Source: Paenisporosarcina sp050269735
Lineage (GTDB): Bacteria > Bacillota > Bacilli > Bacillales_A > Planococcaceae
Reading direction: 5' to 3'
NCBI RefSeq assembly: GCF_050269735.1
Contig: NZ_JBNNIX010000002.1
Span: 1 to 64,000, forward strand
DNA: 64,000 nt
In this document: one piece after another, positions 23,998-33,628 of the stretch
Layout: each line of letters opens with the position of its first letter
How positions within the stretch are numbered: position 1 is the first letter of the stretch
Notes under the pieces: generated by a model
Told to the model about the DNA's origin: nothing
Databases searched by the model: none
Seen by the model: only the letters and a program-made list of their open reading frames with translations
Translations under genes and position numbers: made by a program

Positions 23998-26263
23998 TAT
24001 TTTAAGTGAGTGGAAGCAGGACCCGGTCATGCGTGAACGAATTGTTCATTGGCACACAATCGACGAAAAAGAGGCATTGCTATCTGATTTCCCGGAAGAT
24101 TTACATTCATCCATTCAACAAGCATTGAAAGAACGAGGTATTACACAGCTATATAGCCATCAGAGGCTTGCGTATGATACAGCAAGGAATGGACAATCTT
24201 TTACGGCGATTACGCCAACTGCGTCCGGAAAATCTCTTTGCTATCATTTACCGGTCTTGCAATCAATTGTTGAAGACAGTTCATCGAGGGCGCTCTATTT
24301 ATTTCCAACAAAGGCTCTCGCTCAAGATCAAAAATCCGATTTAAATTTATTGATTGAACAAATGAATGAAGATATTTTGAGTTACACATATGATGGCGAT
24401 ACTTCACCGGCTATTCGTACAAAAGTTAGAAAAGCCGGGCATATCGTCTTGACAAATCCCGATATGCTCCACTCTGGAATATTACCTCACCATACGAAAT
24501 GGGTTTCATTATTTGAAAACTTAAAGTATATCGTTGTAGATGAGCTTCATACATACAAAGGCGTTTTTGGCAGTCACGTAGCACACGTATTGCGAAGATT
24601 AAAACGTATCTGTCAATATTATGGAAGTAATCCGGTTTTTATATGTACTTCAGCAACAATTGCCAACCCGCAAGAACTGGCAGAATCATTGACTAACGAA
24701 ACTCATAAACTGATTGATGAAAATGGTGCGCCGTCGGGTAAGAAAAATTTTATTTTTTATAATCCGCCGATCGTTCATCCGACTTTTGGTGTCAGACGCA
24801 GCGCTATTCTTGAAGTACGGGATCTTGCCAAACGTTTATATAAAGAAGGGATTCAAACCATCGTTTTTGCGAAAAGCAGAGTTCGTGTTGAGATGCTTGT
24901 TACGTACTTAAAAGAGCTATCCAAGAAAAAAATAAATGATGAATCCATTCGTGGCTATCGAGGGGGATACTTGCCTTCTGAACGTAGACAAATTGAAAAA
25001 GGTTTGCGGGATGGCACAATTCAGACGGTTGTCAGTACAAATGCGCTGGAACTTGGTGTAGATATCGGTCAGTTGCAAGCCTGCATCATGACCGGTTACC
25101 CGGGAAACATAGCAAGTGCTTGGCAACAGGCTGGACGGGCTGGCAGGAGGCAGGATGAGGCCTTAATAATCTATGTCGCTCAATCTACTGCTCTTGATCA
25201 ATATATTGTGAATCATCCTGCATTCTTACTGGGTCAATCTCCAGAAGAAGCTCGTATACATCCCGACAATCTAGTGATATTGATGGATCACCTAAAATGT
25301 GCTTCATTTGAATTGCCTTTCAAGACCACTGAACAATACGGGGAATTTGAAATACAGGATTTGCTGGCTTATTTAGAGGAAGAAGGGATACTGGTACGGA
25401 CTTCTGATAAATGGCATTGGATGAGTGATCGTTTTCCTGCACATCAAATCAGTTTACGTTCAGCCTCGCAGGAAAATGTCATCATTATTGATCAAACCAT
25501 CCCGGCCGCAACGAAAGTAATTGGCGAAATGGATCGCTACAGTTCCATGACTTTATTGCATGAAGAAGCGATTTATTTACATCAAGGCATTCAATTTCAA
25601 GTGGAGAAACTGGACTGGGAAGAAAAGAAAGCTTTTGTGAGAGAAGTGGATGTAGATTACTTTACGGATGCCAATCTTGCAGTTGAATTAAAAGTAATGA
25701 GTGAAGATAAAGAGAGAAGATTCAAAAACGGTTCCGTCTTTTATGGAGACGTGTCCATTTTAGCGATGGCGACCATATTCAAAAAAATACGCTTTGATAC
25801 TCATGATAATATTGGGTCAGGACCGATCCAACTTCCTCCCGAAGAATTGCATACTTCTTCGAGTTGGTTAAGTTTTAATCGACCGACTGGCTGGACGGAT
25901 GCCATGCTTACGGATGCGATGACAGGTGCAGCGACTTCAATTGCATCATTTATTCCTTTGTTCGTCCATTGTGATCGTCGCGATATTCATGTGGTACCAC
26001 AAGTGAAATCCATTCATGCAGAACTCCCAACATTTTTTGTTTATGACAGCTATCCAGGAGGTATTGGGATCAGTGAACGCGTTTTTGACGTTTGGCCAGA
26101 ACTACTTGGACACGTTGAACAGCATGTTGAAGCGTGTCCATGTGATCAAGGATGTCCTGCGTGCATCGGACCACAGGAAGCAATTGTGGGGATGAAAGAT
26201 GAAGTGTTGAAACTTCTTACTTATTTACAATTAGAATCAACAGGTGATCCGTATGTCATTTGA
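23972..26263 (+). CDS. mrfA: MrfA (YprA) DEAD/DEAH-box repair helicase
   Basis: A protein of about 763 residues. The helicase core has TPTASGKSLCYHLP near 80, VVDELHTYKGVFGSHVAHVL near 188 and QAGRAGRR near 388. The C-terminal DUF1998 region ends with CPCDQGCPACIGPQ near 722, four cysteines that bind zinc. B. subtilis MrfA with MrfB is needed for repair of mitomycin C damage. The TTG at 23972 follows GAAGGTG at 6 bases and is preferred over GTG at 23963. Its stop overlaps the mrfB start, so the pair is translationally coupled. Confidence 0.9.
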   Translation: MIRKQSINDILSEWKQDPVMRERIVHWHTIDEKEALLSDFPEDLHSSIQQALKERGITQLYSHQRLAYDTARNGQSFTAITPTASGKSLCYHLPVLQSIVEDSSSRALYLFPTKALAQDQKSDLNLLIEQMNEDILSYTYDGDTSPAIRTKVRKAGHIVLTNPDMLHSGILPHHTKWVSLFENLKYIVVDELHTYKGVFGSHVAHVLRRLKRICQYYGSNPVFICTSATIANPQELAESLTNETHKLIDENGAPSGKKNFIFYNPPIVHPTFGVRRSAILEVRDLAKRLYKEGIQTIVFAKSRVRVEMLVTYLKELSKKKINDESIRGYRGGYLPSERRQIEKGLRDGTIQTVVSTNALELGVDIGQLQACIMTGYPGNIASAWQQAGRAGRRQDEALIIYVAQSTALDQYIVNHPAFLLGQSPEEARIHPDNLVILMDHLKCASFELPFKTTEQYGEFEIQDLLAYLEEEGILVRTSDKWHWMSDRFPAHQISLRSASQENVIIIDQTIPAATKVIGEMDRYSSMTLLHEEAIYLHQGIQFQVEKLDWEEKKAFVREVDVDYFTDANLAVELKVMSEDKERRFKNGSVFYGDVSILAMATIFKKIRFDTHDNIGSGPIQLPPEELHTSSSWLSFNRPTGWTDAMLTDAMTGAATSIASFIPLFVHCDRRDIHVVPQVKSIHAELPTFFVYDSYPGGIGISERVFDVWPELLGHVEQHVEACPCDQGCPACIGPQEAIVGMKDEVLKLLTYLQLESTGDPYVI

Positions 26264-27527
26264 AAAAAATCTCCTACAAATGAAGAAGTTAATCAAGAAA
26301 AAGCCAGCGAAATCTGAATCGCTGGCTCCTTTCGTCATACCAGAAAAACCGAAATATACAAAGGCATGGGAACAATCAGGTCTGAAAGTAATAGAAAATG
26401 ACTTCGGCATCGTTTTTGAAAAAAAGATTGTGTATGAACAAACATACTGCCACGGGAATTTCAAATTAAAAGAAGTTTTCGATGCTTTCGCTCTATGGAA
26501 TTCATTTCAAGGCGTACATCCCGTATCGACAGATGGCAAACAAGTTGTCTTCTTTGATACAGAAACAACGGGTCTAAAAGGAACAGGAACCTACATATTC
26601 TTAATTGGACAGTTGAAATGGAATAAAGATCATTTTGAAATGACACAACATATTATGGCTGATCCGAGTCATGAAGCCGCAATGTTATATGAATCGGGTT
26701 TATGGAAACCCGAACAGACCGTTATTACGTATAATGGAAAAAGTTTTGACTGGCCCCAATTGCAAACACGATGGACATTGAACCGCGAGCATCTTCCGAA
26801 ACTATCGGATCCTATTCATATTGATTTACTTCATGGGTCAAGAAGAGTCTGGCGGAATGATCTTGATCAATTCAAATTGACAAAAATCGAAGAGGAAAAA
26901 CTGGGTTTCAAGCGTGTTGGGGATATTCCTGGCCATTTGGCGCCAATTATTTATATGGATGCAGTAAAAAGCGGGAATCCAGCGACGTTATTAAAAGTCC
27001 TTCATCACAATGAATGGGACATCTTATCATTACTAACCTTGTTTATACACACGACCAAACTGATTCTACAAGAGCAGTATCTGGATTCCAGCAACTCTTC
27101 CACAAATATAGGAAAATGGTTTTCTGATTTGAAAGCTTTTGAAAAAGGACAAAGTGTTTTTGAACAGATTACCACTCAATATGGTACGGCTGAAGCTGCC
27201 ATGGCTTTTTACTACTTAGGCTACGAATATAAACGAATCAAACAATTTGATCTTGCTTATGAATCATTTGAAAAATCACTTGGTCATGTACTGGATGTAT
27301 CGGAAATAAAAGTTTATGAAGAACTCGCAAAAATAGCTGAACATGTGAAAAAAGACTTTGGACTTGCCAGACTTCATGTTGAAAAAGCATTGGACCTCAT
27401 TCAGAAAACGACGGATTTAAAACCGTTACAAAAAGAAAGAAGAACAAATGAATTTAAAAATCGTTTAGATCGAATAATAAGGAAACAAACTATTTCCCGG
27501 GCAAGCGCACATTTCGACAGAAAATGA
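26253..27527 (+). CDS. mrfB: MrfB (YprB) exonuclease with TPR-like tail
   Basis: A 424-residue protein with an RNase H-like DEDDh exonuclease domain: FFDTETTGLKGTGTYIFLIG near residue 98, then TYNGKSFDWPQLQTR near 160 and HNEWDILSLLTLF near 252. Residues 290-400 hold TPR-like helices (FYYLGYEYKRIKQFDLAYES). In B. subtilis it works with MrfA to excise mitomycin lesions. The ATG at 26253 lies inside the mrfA 3' end and is preceded by AGGTGAT. Confidence 0.9.
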   Translation: MSFEKNLLQMKKLIKKKPAKSESLAPFVIPEKPKYTKAWEQSGLKVIENDFGIVFEKKIVYEQTYCHGNFKLKEVFDAFALWNSFQGVHPVSTDGKQVVFFDTETTGLKGTGTYIFLIGQLKWNKDHFEMTQHIMADPSHEAAMLYESGLWKPEQTVITYNGKSFDWPQLQTRWTLNREHLPKLSDPIHIDLLHGSRRVWRNDLDQFKLTKIEEEKLGFKRVGDIPGHLAPIIYMDAVKSGNPATLLKVLHHNEWDILSLLTLFIHTTKLILQEQYLDSSNSSTNIGKWFSDLKAFEKGQSVFEQITTQYGTAEAAMAFYYLGYEYKRIKQFDLAYESFEKSLGHVLDVSEIKVYEELAKIAEHVKKDFGLARLHVEKALDLIQKTTDLKPLQKERRTNEFKNRLDRIIRKQTISRASAHFDRK

Positions 27528-27557
27528 TTGAGGAAATGAACGAAAAAACGTTCTTTA

Positions 27558-27566
27558 TGCTATAAT
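27558..27566 (+). promoter_or_regulatory. Extended -10 promoter for gpsB
   Basis: TGCTATAAT is a perfect extended -10 box. No good -35 is seen, which is normal for this type. It lies 36 bases before the gpsB start. Confidence 0.6.
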
Positions 27567-27602
27567 AAATCCATACATGTAACAATGGAAGGACGATGTA
27601 TT

Positions 27603-27896
27603 ATGGATACGAAATTAACGCCAGAATTCATTCTGGAAAAAGAATTTAAGACTGGTTTACGTGGCTATCACCAAGATGAAGTAGATCAGTTCTTGGATGA
27701 TGTCATTCAAGATTACAATACTTTTATGCAAACAATTGAAACATTGAAAGCTGAAAATAGACGTTTAAAAGAAGAACTTGAGGACGCACCTAGACGTCAA
27801 GTTGCAGCACCTTCAACAGGATCTACCAACTTTGATATCCTAAAACGACTTTCTAACCTAGAAAAACATGTTTTTGGCAGTAAGTTGTACGAATAA
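27603..27896 (+). CDS. gpsB: Cell division regulator GpsB
   Basis: A 97-residue DivIVA-like protein. The N-terminal lipid and partner binding part has LEKEFKTGLRGYHQDEVDQF, followed by a coiled coil (LKAENRRLKEELEDA), a short linker, and a C-terminal helix FDILKRLSNLEKHVFGSKL, the trimer-forming end of GpsB. It helps move PBP1 between the sidewall and the division site, so it is functionally tied to ponA nearby. The ATG at 27603 follows GGAAGGA. It sits before rnpB, as in B. subtilis. Confidence 0.95.
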   Translation: MDTKLTPEFILEKEFKTGLRGYHQDEVDQFLDDVIQDYNTFMQTIETLKAENRRLKEELEDAPRRQVAAPSTGSTNFDILKRLSNLEKHVFGSKLYE

Positions 27897-27915
27897 TTCA
27901 ACATTCCAGGATGGA

Positions 27916-27944
27916 TTGTTTATTGAGTCATAATCAAGTATAAT
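27916..27944 (+). promoter_or_regulatory. rnpB promoter
   Basis: TTGTTT and TATAAT are separated by 17 bases, and the -10 box ends 7 bases before the inferred RNA 5' end. It fits a housekeeping sigma-A promoter. Confidence 0.75.
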
Positions 27945-27950
27945 GAAGAA

Positions 27951-28351
27951 ACCATTTAGATAATCCAGGTAATCGCTGCAACGCTTGACGTTGTAGAGGA
28001 AAGTCCATGCTCGCACGGTTCTGAGATGACCGTAGTGTTCGTGCTTAGCCAAAAAATAAGCTAAGGCAGTGTTACAGCTGACGGCGGGAACAACACCTAA
28101 GTCTTCGGATATGGTTTAGGTTCTCTGAAAGTGCCACAGTGACGGAGCTGATTCGGAAACGTTTCAGGTGGAACGAGGTAAACCCCACGAGCGAGAAACC
28201 CAAATTATGGTAGGGGCACTCTCATGCAGGAATCAAACGAATTGAGGGACAGACTATGTCTGTAGATAGATGATTACTACTCACTTGTACGAGGCATCAG
28301 CCGTTTGAGTACGTGATAACAAAACATGGCTTATTGGGTTTTCTAATGGGT
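27951..28351 (+). ncRNA. rnpB: RNase P RNA, Bacillus (B) type
   Basis: The catalytic RNA of RNase P, which trims the 5' leader of tRNAs. Conserved blocks in order: GGTAATCGCTGC, GAGGAAAGTCCATGCTCGCA, CTGACGGCGGG, GAAAGTGCCACAGTGACG, GGTAAACCCCACGAGCGAGA, AGATAGATGATTACTACT and ACAAAACATGGCTTA. The P1 helix pairs ACCATTTAGATAATCCA at the 5' end with the bases ending TTCTAATGGGT at 28351, which set the ends; the length of about 401 agrees with B. subtilis. It lies between gpsB and ypsC, as in that species. Confidence 0.96.
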
Positions 28352-28365
28352 ATACTTGACTACAC

Positions 28366-28394
28366 AAGCTCTCCACTAATTCGGAGAGCTTTTA
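28366..28394 (+). terminator. rnpB terminator
   Basis: AAGCTCTCC and GGAGAGCTT face each other across 8 bases, followed by TTT. It lies 15 bases after the RNA 3' end. Confidence 0.85.
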
Positions 28395-28447
28395 TTAATA
28401 AATAAGCAAATAACTGAAACAATGACCGATAAAGAAAGGATGAGAAG

Positions 28448-29584
28448 ATGACGACTCATCGATTAGTAGCAACATCAGCAATGGGATTAGAGTCCATTGT
28501 GGCAGATGAAGTAAAAAAATTGGGCTATCAAACCCAAACTGAAAATGGAAAAATATATTTTGAAGGTGACGAGCTAGCAATTGCCCGTGCCAATATGTGG
28601 TTACGAGTGGCAGACCGTGTCAAAATAATTGCGGGTGACTTCAGAGCCACCACATTTGATCAGTTATTCGAACAAACAAAAGCGATTCCTTGGGAAAAAT
28701 ATTTACCGGTGGATGCGGCTTTTCCTGTTCAAGGGAAATCAGTTAAATCTAAATTATTCAGTGTGCCTGACTGTCAGGCCATTGTCAAAAAAGCGATTGT
28801 TGAACGTTTGAAATTGGCTCATAAACGAATCGGCTTTTTGGACGAATCCGGTGCAACTTTCAAAATTGAAGTGAGTATACTCAAAGATGTGGTCAAATTA
28901 AGCATTGATACGAGTGGTGTCGGATTACATAAACGTGGTTATCGTTTAGATCAAGGGGAAGCTCCATTAAAAGAAACATTGGCTGCTGCATTAGTCTATA
29001 TTTCGAAATGGAATCCAAATCGCCCATTTGTCGACCCGTTCTGTGGTTCAGGAACGATTCCGATCGAAGCGGCAATGATTGGACAAAACTTAGCTCCGGG
29101 GTATAATCGAAGTTTTTTAAGTGAAGACTGGCCTTGGATGTCAAAAAAAATCTGGGAAGACGTTCGCTTGGAAGCTGAAGAATTGGCAAATTATGACCAG
29201 CCACTCGATATAACTGGTTCAGATATAGATGCCAGAATGATTGACGTTGCAAAAAACAATGCGATCGAAGCAGGCTTTGCTGATTTGATAAACTTTAAGC
29301 AACGACAATTAAGAGATTTTACCACTTCGTCTCTGGACGGCGTGATGATTGGAAACCCTCCTTATGGTGAACGTATCGGGGAAAAAGAAACCATCGAAGA
29401 CATGATTCAAGATATGGGGCGTATAATGGATAGTAACCCCTCATGGTCTGTTTATATGTTGTCATCAATGGCAGACTTTGAAACGTTATACGGACGCAAA
29501 GCGACAAAAAAACGCAAATTATTTAACGGTTTTATTGAAACGAATTATTACCAATATTGGGGAATAAAAAAACCTCGTGAATAG
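28448..29584 (+). CDS. ypsC: YpsC, THUMP-domain RNA methyltransferase (RlmL-like)
   Basis: A 378-residue SAM-dependent methyltransferase, probably acting on a guanine of 23S rRNA by family similarity. An N-terminal THUMP RNA-binding domain (about 45-155) precedes the methylase core: FVDPFCGSGTIPIEAAMIG near 195 (SAM binding), DITGSDIDARMI near 255 and the catalytic NPPYGERIGE near 304. AAGGATGAGAAG precedes the ATG. It has its own terminator after the stop. Confidence 0.9.
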   Translation: MTTHRLVATSAMGLESIVADEVKKLGYQTQTENGKIYFEGDELAIARANMWLRVADRVKIIAGDFRATTFDQLFEQTKAIPWEKYLPVDAAFPVQGKSVKSKLFSVPDCQAIVKKAIVERLKLAHKRIGFLDESGATFKIEVSILKDVVKLSIDTSGVGLHKRGYRLDQGEAPLKETLAAALVYISKWNPNRPFVDPFCGSGTIPIEAAMIGQNLAPGYNRSFLSEDWPWMSKKIWEDVRLEAEELANYDQPLDITGSDIDARMIDVAKNNAIEAGFADLINFKQRQLRDFTTSSLDGVMIGNPPYGERIGEKETIEDMIQDMGRIMDSNPSWSVYMLSSMADFETLYGRKATKKRKLFNGFIETNYYQYWGIKKPRE

Positions 29585-29589
29585 CACCC

Positions 29590-29620
29590 AAAACGGATAG
29601 GTCAACCTATCCGTTTTCTT
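29590..29620. terminator. Terminator after ypsC
   Basis: AAAACGGATAGGT and ACCTATCCGTTTT are exact complements around a 2-base loop, with T following. Confidence 0.9.
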
Positions 29621-29641
29621 ATCGTTTGAAAGGGGATCACT

Positions 29642-31555
29642 ATGAAACAAACATTACCATTTGCACTAACGAAAGACCGCTCATTTTTTGAATCTCTCGG
29701 TGATTGGATGGGCGACGTACTTTATGACGAACTGCCTGAAAAAGGATTCGAATGTCGTGATGAGCAGATTTATATGGCCTATCAGATTGAAAAATCGTTA
29801 AAAAATAAAAATGTGTTGTTCGCTGAAGCTGGAGTAGGAACAGGGAAGACGATTGCTTATCTACTTCCGGCAATTTCCTATGCGCGTTACACAGGAAAGC
29901 CTGCTTTGATTTCGTGTGCTGATGAGACATTAATTGATCAGCTCGTTAAAAAAGAAGGAGATATTCAAAAGTTACAAGATTCACTAGGATGGAATATTGA
30001 TGTCCGACTGGCAAAATCACGTGATCAATATTTATGTTTAAAAAGACTTGAGCACGAACAAAAAACGAATGATGAAGACTTCCTGGAACAAATTGAAGAT
30101 GGAATTCCTGATTTTGTATACGGTCATCAGTCGCTCCAATCAGTTTTCCCTTACGGAGAGCGCAGTGCTTTTCCGGATGTCAGTGACGAGGATTGGCAAA
30201 AAGTAAATTATCATCCCATCCAACAATGCGCTGTATGTGATATCCGAAATCGCTGTGGTCAGACGATACACCGTCAAAATTACCGTGAAGCCGGCGATTT
30301 GATTATTTGTTCGCACGACTTCCTTATGGAACATATTTGGACAAAAGAATCACGCGTTCGTGAAGGTCAAATGCCTTTATTACCCGATGTTTCAATGATC
30401 GTATTGGATGAAGGACATTTACTAGAATTCGCAGCGCAACGTGCATTGACATATGAAGTACAGAGTCAGACGCTAGTGTCACTGATTGACCGCGTCGCAC
30501 AGGACGGTGTTCGAGAAAAAACACTACAACTGCTTGAAAAATTGCAGGACTTACATGATGACTTCTTCAAAGAATTGCTGACTCACGCCTATGGTGAAGC
30601 AGGAGAGCGTCTCCATATTGATAAAACCGATCGAGTTTTGGAGATAGGTCAACAGCTTGTAAAATTAGTAGAACAAATCCTTGAGGAATTTGTATTTGAA
30701 TCAGAGCTTTATACGATTGATGAATATGATCTTCGCATGGTTGAAGAATACTTGGAACAATATGTATTTTCACTCCAATTATTTGTTCAAAATGGAGATG
30801 CTGTCGACTGGTTGGAAGAAAAAGATGGTCTTGAGACACTGGTGATTATGCCACGGCTCGTGACAGATATTTTAAATGAAAAATTGTTTACTAATAAATT
30901 GCCAGTAGTCTTTTCCTCTGCTACTTTATCGGTAAATAAAGACTTCACCTATATTTCGGATGCTTTGGGCATCGATCAGTATCATTCATTCAGTGTACCG
31001 TCACCATTCGATTATGACCAAGTGATGCGGATTTTCGGGCATTCTGTCGACAGTGCTGAATCCAAAGCTAAAAGAGCACGAGAGCTACTCTTGCAATCTA
31101 AAGAACCAACTTTATTATTATTCAAGTCTAAAACGGATATGGTGAATTTTGAAAATACCCTCTCTGTAGAAGAAAGAATGGGCATTGTTTTTGAAGGAGA
31201 AAGAGAATTATCATCAATCGTGCGCGATTTCCAGGCAGGACATATCTCGACATTATGTTCATACCATTTATGGGAAGGCCTTGATTTGCCTGCAGAAGCA
31301 TTAACACGTGTGATTATTTTTGATTTACCTTTCCCTCCGCATGATCCTTTATTCGATGCGAAGCGAAAGTTTTCAAATGATCCATTTGCTGAAGTAGAAT
31401 TGCCGTTCATGTTATTGCGTCTTCAACAAGGAATTGGCCGTCTCATCCGGACATCAGCCGATCATGGATCCATCCACTTGTTATTGAATGAAGATGAAAA
31501 ACAATTAAGTACAGATTTCACCCACATACTTCCTGTGGGAATCTCCTGGATTTAA
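29642..31555 (+). CDS. ypvA: YpvA, DinG/XPD-type helicase with iron-sulfur cysteines
   Basis: A 637-residue helicase without an exonuclease domain. Walker A is EAGVGTGKT near 62, the DEGH box VLDEGHLLEF is near 254 and motif VI LQQGIGRLIRTSAD is near 596. Between Walker A and DEGH lie cysteines (CLKRL near 131, CAVC near 197, RNRCG near 204) placed like the iron-sulfur cluster of DinG/XPD, so unlike dinG in this window it is probably a true 5'-3' cluster helicase. The position before ypwA matches B. subtilis ypvA. Confidence 0.88.
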   Translation: MKQTLPFALTKDRSFFESLGDWMGDVLYDELPEKGFECRDEQIYMAYQIEKSLKNKNVLFAEAGVGTGKTIAYLLPAISYARYTGKPALISCADETLIDQLVKKEGDIQKLQDSLGWNIDVRLAKSRDQYLCLKRLEHEQKTNDEDFLEQIEDGIPDFVYGHQSLQSVFPYGERSAFPDVSDEDWQKVNYHPIQQCAVCDIRNRCGQTIHRQNYREAGDLIICSHDFLMEHIWTKESRVREGQMPLLPDVSMIVLDEGHLLEFAAQRALTYEVQSQTLVSLIDRVAQDGVREKTLQLLEKLQDLHDDFFKELLTHAYGEAGERLHIDKTDRVLEIGQQLVKLVEQILEEFVFESELYTIDEYDLRMVEEYLEQYVFSLQLFVQNGDAVDWLEEKDGLETLVIMPRLVTDILNEKLFTNKLPVVFSSATLSVNKDFTYISDALGIDQYHSFSVPSPFDYDQVMRIFGHSVDSAESKAKRARELLLQSKEPTLLLFKSKTDMVNFENTLSVEERMGIVFEGERELSSIVRDFQAGHISTLCSYHLWEGLDLPAEALTRVIIFDLPFPPHDPLFDAKRKFSNDPFAEVELPFMLLRLQQGIGRLIRTSADHGSIHLLLNEDEKQLSTDFTHILPVGISWI

Positions 31556-31564
31556 AGTTAAGGG

Positions 31565-31593
31565 AAAGGCCATTCCCATGAATGGTCTTTTTT
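31565..31593 (+). terminator. Terminator after ypvA
   Basis: AAAGGCCATTC pairs with GAATGGTCTTT across 4 bases, followed by a T run. Confidence 0.8.
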
Positions 31594-31668
31594 CTTTGCT
31601 TAATTAAAGAACTTTTCTGTCATTATGGTAAAATAAGTGAGATGTTTGAATTGTTAAGGGGGATATAT

Positions 31669-32379
31669 ATGGAAACGACAGAGAGATTTATAGACTATGT
31701 AAAAAAAATGCAAGCCTTTTCGGAAGCGATTGGCCTGATGTATTGGGATTTACGCACTGGTGCACCGAAAAAAGGAGTCAACCAGCGTTCGGAAGTAATA
31801 GGAACACTGTCATCTGAAGTATTTGCGATGCAAACGTCAGATGAACTGGCAGGTATGCTTGAAGAACTTGAAAAGAATTTGGAAACATTAGATCCTATTA
31901 CGAAAGAAACGTACAAAAAAGTAAAAAAAGAATATGATATGAGCAAAAAAATTCCTGCGAATGAGTACAAAGCTTTTGTTATTTTGACTTCTAAGTCAGA
32001 ATCAGCGTGGGAAGAAGCAAAAGAAAAATCGGATTTTAAGATGTTCTATCCGTATTTGAAAGAAATCATAGAAACAACAAAAAGATTCGTTTCGTATTGG
32101 GGCGTAAAGGATAACAATCCATACAATACGCTGCTTGATGAATATGAACCAGGAATGACAACTGAAATATTGGATGAAGTATTTGGTGAGTTAAGAAACC
32201 GAATTGTGCCATTGGCGAAAAAGATTGCAGATTCTCAAAATCAACCTACAACTGATTTCTTATTCAAGACGTTTCCGAAAGATAAACAAAAACAATTCAG
32301 CATGGATATTTTAAAGCAATTGGGCTATGACTTCGAAGCAGGACGCCTGGATGAATCAGAATACCGTTACGTACAGTAA
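31669..32379 (+). pseudogene. ypwA: 5' part of M32 carboxypeptidase, cut by an insertion
   Basis: Residues 1-230 match the M32 (carboxypeptidase Taq) family: METTERFIDYVKKM, then IGLMYWDLRTGAPKKGVNQR and PYNTLLDEYEPGMTTEILDE. At about 32361, after GRLDES where the family continues with His-Pro-Phe, the frame leaves the family and stops 6 codons later. The rest of the gene is at 39174-39837. About 50-60 codons between the two, including the zinc-binding HEXXH, are absent from the window. AAGGGGG precedes the ATG. The product should be inactive. Confidence 0.9.
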
Positions 32380-32425
32380 AGAATAGTAGGCAAATAAAGA
32401 AGCACAAGTGCAGTACACCAGTGCT

Positions 32426-32569
32426 TTAGGATTGTTTATTATATGATTGATTTCCTAAATTAATAAATGCCTGTGCAATTATAGAAATGTTTGGTTCGTT
32501 TTTTTCTGTAACCGTACACTTTGCACCTTCCACTTTCAACAGTTCCTCAATGTTTATTACTTTCCCCAT
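32426..32569 (-). CDS. Very small protein in the inserted element, unknown
   Basis: A 47-residue frame starting MGKVINIEELLKVEGAKC with GAGGGAATCAGG just before the ATG at 32569. A longer frame to 32722 would pass through the terminator hairpin at 32647-32710 and is rejected. No family is recognised. The protein has a helical N-terminus and an INLGNQ segment. Confidence 0.4.
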   Translation of the reverse strand: MGKVINIEELLKVEGAKCTVTEKNEPNISIIAQAFINLGNQSYNKQS

Positions 32570-32633
32570 CCTGATTCCCTCACTTTGATATTTTGATGAT
32601 TGCACATCAGTAACGGAAAAAGGTTTAAATCCT

Positions 32634-32710
32634 GACAAAAAAATATAGCCGTGTAAGGACTTTAGGTGAACAGTTACCCATTCAAGTGTTCCTAAAGTCG
32701 TTACACGGCT
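32634..32710 (-). terminator. Terminator of the leftward operon
   Basis: Two 20-base arms, AGCCGTGTAAGGACTTTAGG and CCTAAAGTCGTTACACGGCT, match except at one base and enclose 24 bases. Read on the minus strand, a run of seven T follows. It lies 23 bases after the last gene of the operon (stop at 32733). Confidence 0.8.
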
Positions 32711-32732
32711 TCTCACAAGCATCTATTTTATA

Positions 32733-33389
32733 TCATAAGTCTTTAGTGTGCTTAAACTTATCAAGATACCCTAAATCAATTGGTGCTTTCTTGATAATAG
32801 CTAGTACTTCATCATGTGTCAGGGCTAGATATATTCCATTATGGCGATTCAAATGGCTTGGTATAGGTGCTACATCCGCTGTAAAGATATTATATACATC
32901 ATTTTTCAATCCAGCGGCAAGTTCTACCAATTGCATTTGATATTCAACGGCTTGGTACTGATGAAGTATATTAGCTTCTTCTTTAATAGCTTCCACGTAT
33001 TCACGCTTCTTAGCCATCATCTTACCGTAAGCCTTCTCAACAGTTATGACACGTTCATCCTTGAACAATTGTTGAAACTTCTTCAGTTCAAAAGCAGATT
33101 GAAAATGATACCGCTGCAAGGCGTTCGTTACAATTAGAATTTCTTCCTGTTTATCCTGAAGTTCTGTTTCTAGCTTAATCAGTGATTTCTTCAATTTAGC
33201 TTCTAGCCCGGCTTCACCGGATAATACACGCTGTACAGAAGCTTCAGGAAGTTCTTTTTGATTAATATACTTAATTTCCATTTCAATTTCAGATACACGC
33301 TGGGAAGTACCATCTATTCTTTCTTTAAGCTGGTTCACTTTCTCGTTGTATTCTGCGGTGAAGGCATTAATCTTTTCGGTTACGTTCAT
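32733..33389 (-). CDS. Coiled-coil protein, last gene of the element operon
   Basis: A 218-residue protein whose first 150 residues are long charged helices (EKINAFTAEYNEKVNQLKER and so on), as in coiled coils; the C-terminal 60 residues look globular (IPSHLNRHNGIYLALTHDEV). Its ATG overlaps the stop of the upstream gene (ATGA), so it is translationally coupled. No family is recognised. It could be a structural or DNA-organising protein of a small element. Confidence 0.6.
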   Translation of the reverse strand: MNVTEKINAFTAEYNEKVNQLKERIDGTSQRVSEIEMEIKYINQKELPEASVQRVLSGEAGLEAKLKKSLIKLETELQDKQEEILIVTNALQRYHFQSAFELKKFQQLFKDERVITVEKAYGKMMAKKREYVEAIKEEANILHQYQAVEYQMQLVELAAGLKNDVYNIFTADVAPIPSHLNRHNGIYLALTHDEVLAIIKKAPIDLGYLDKFKHTKDL

Positions 33390-33628
33390 TTTGATTCACC
33401 GCTTTCTTCTTCATGGATAATAAAATGCTGGTCACGGAACTTATGAAGGTCAATTCTTTCTACCCATGCTATACCATGTCGGAATTTGTATCCTGCACGT
33501 TCACCGTTGAAGTAGTGATGTACGTCACCTTTTGAAGTCTTACTTATCTTTACTGGAACTTCAACTTTCACCTTTTCCTCGTTGGCAAAGTAAGCCTTAA
33601 TTGCTTCCAATCTATCTGAATTACTCAT
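33386..33628 (-). CDS. Small basic/beta protein of the element operon
   Basis: An 80-residue protein from ATG 33628, which overlaps the end of the upstream gene. It contains VKVEVPVKISKTSKGDVHHY and a His-rich C-terminal part (DLHKFRDQHFIIHEEE). No family is recognised. Overlaps on both sides show that it belongs to one operon with its neighbours. Confidence 0.55.
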   Translation of the reverse strand: MSNSDRLEAIKAYFANEEKVKVEVPVKISKTSKGDVHHYFNGERAGYKFRHGIAWVERIDLHKFRDQHFIIHEEESGESK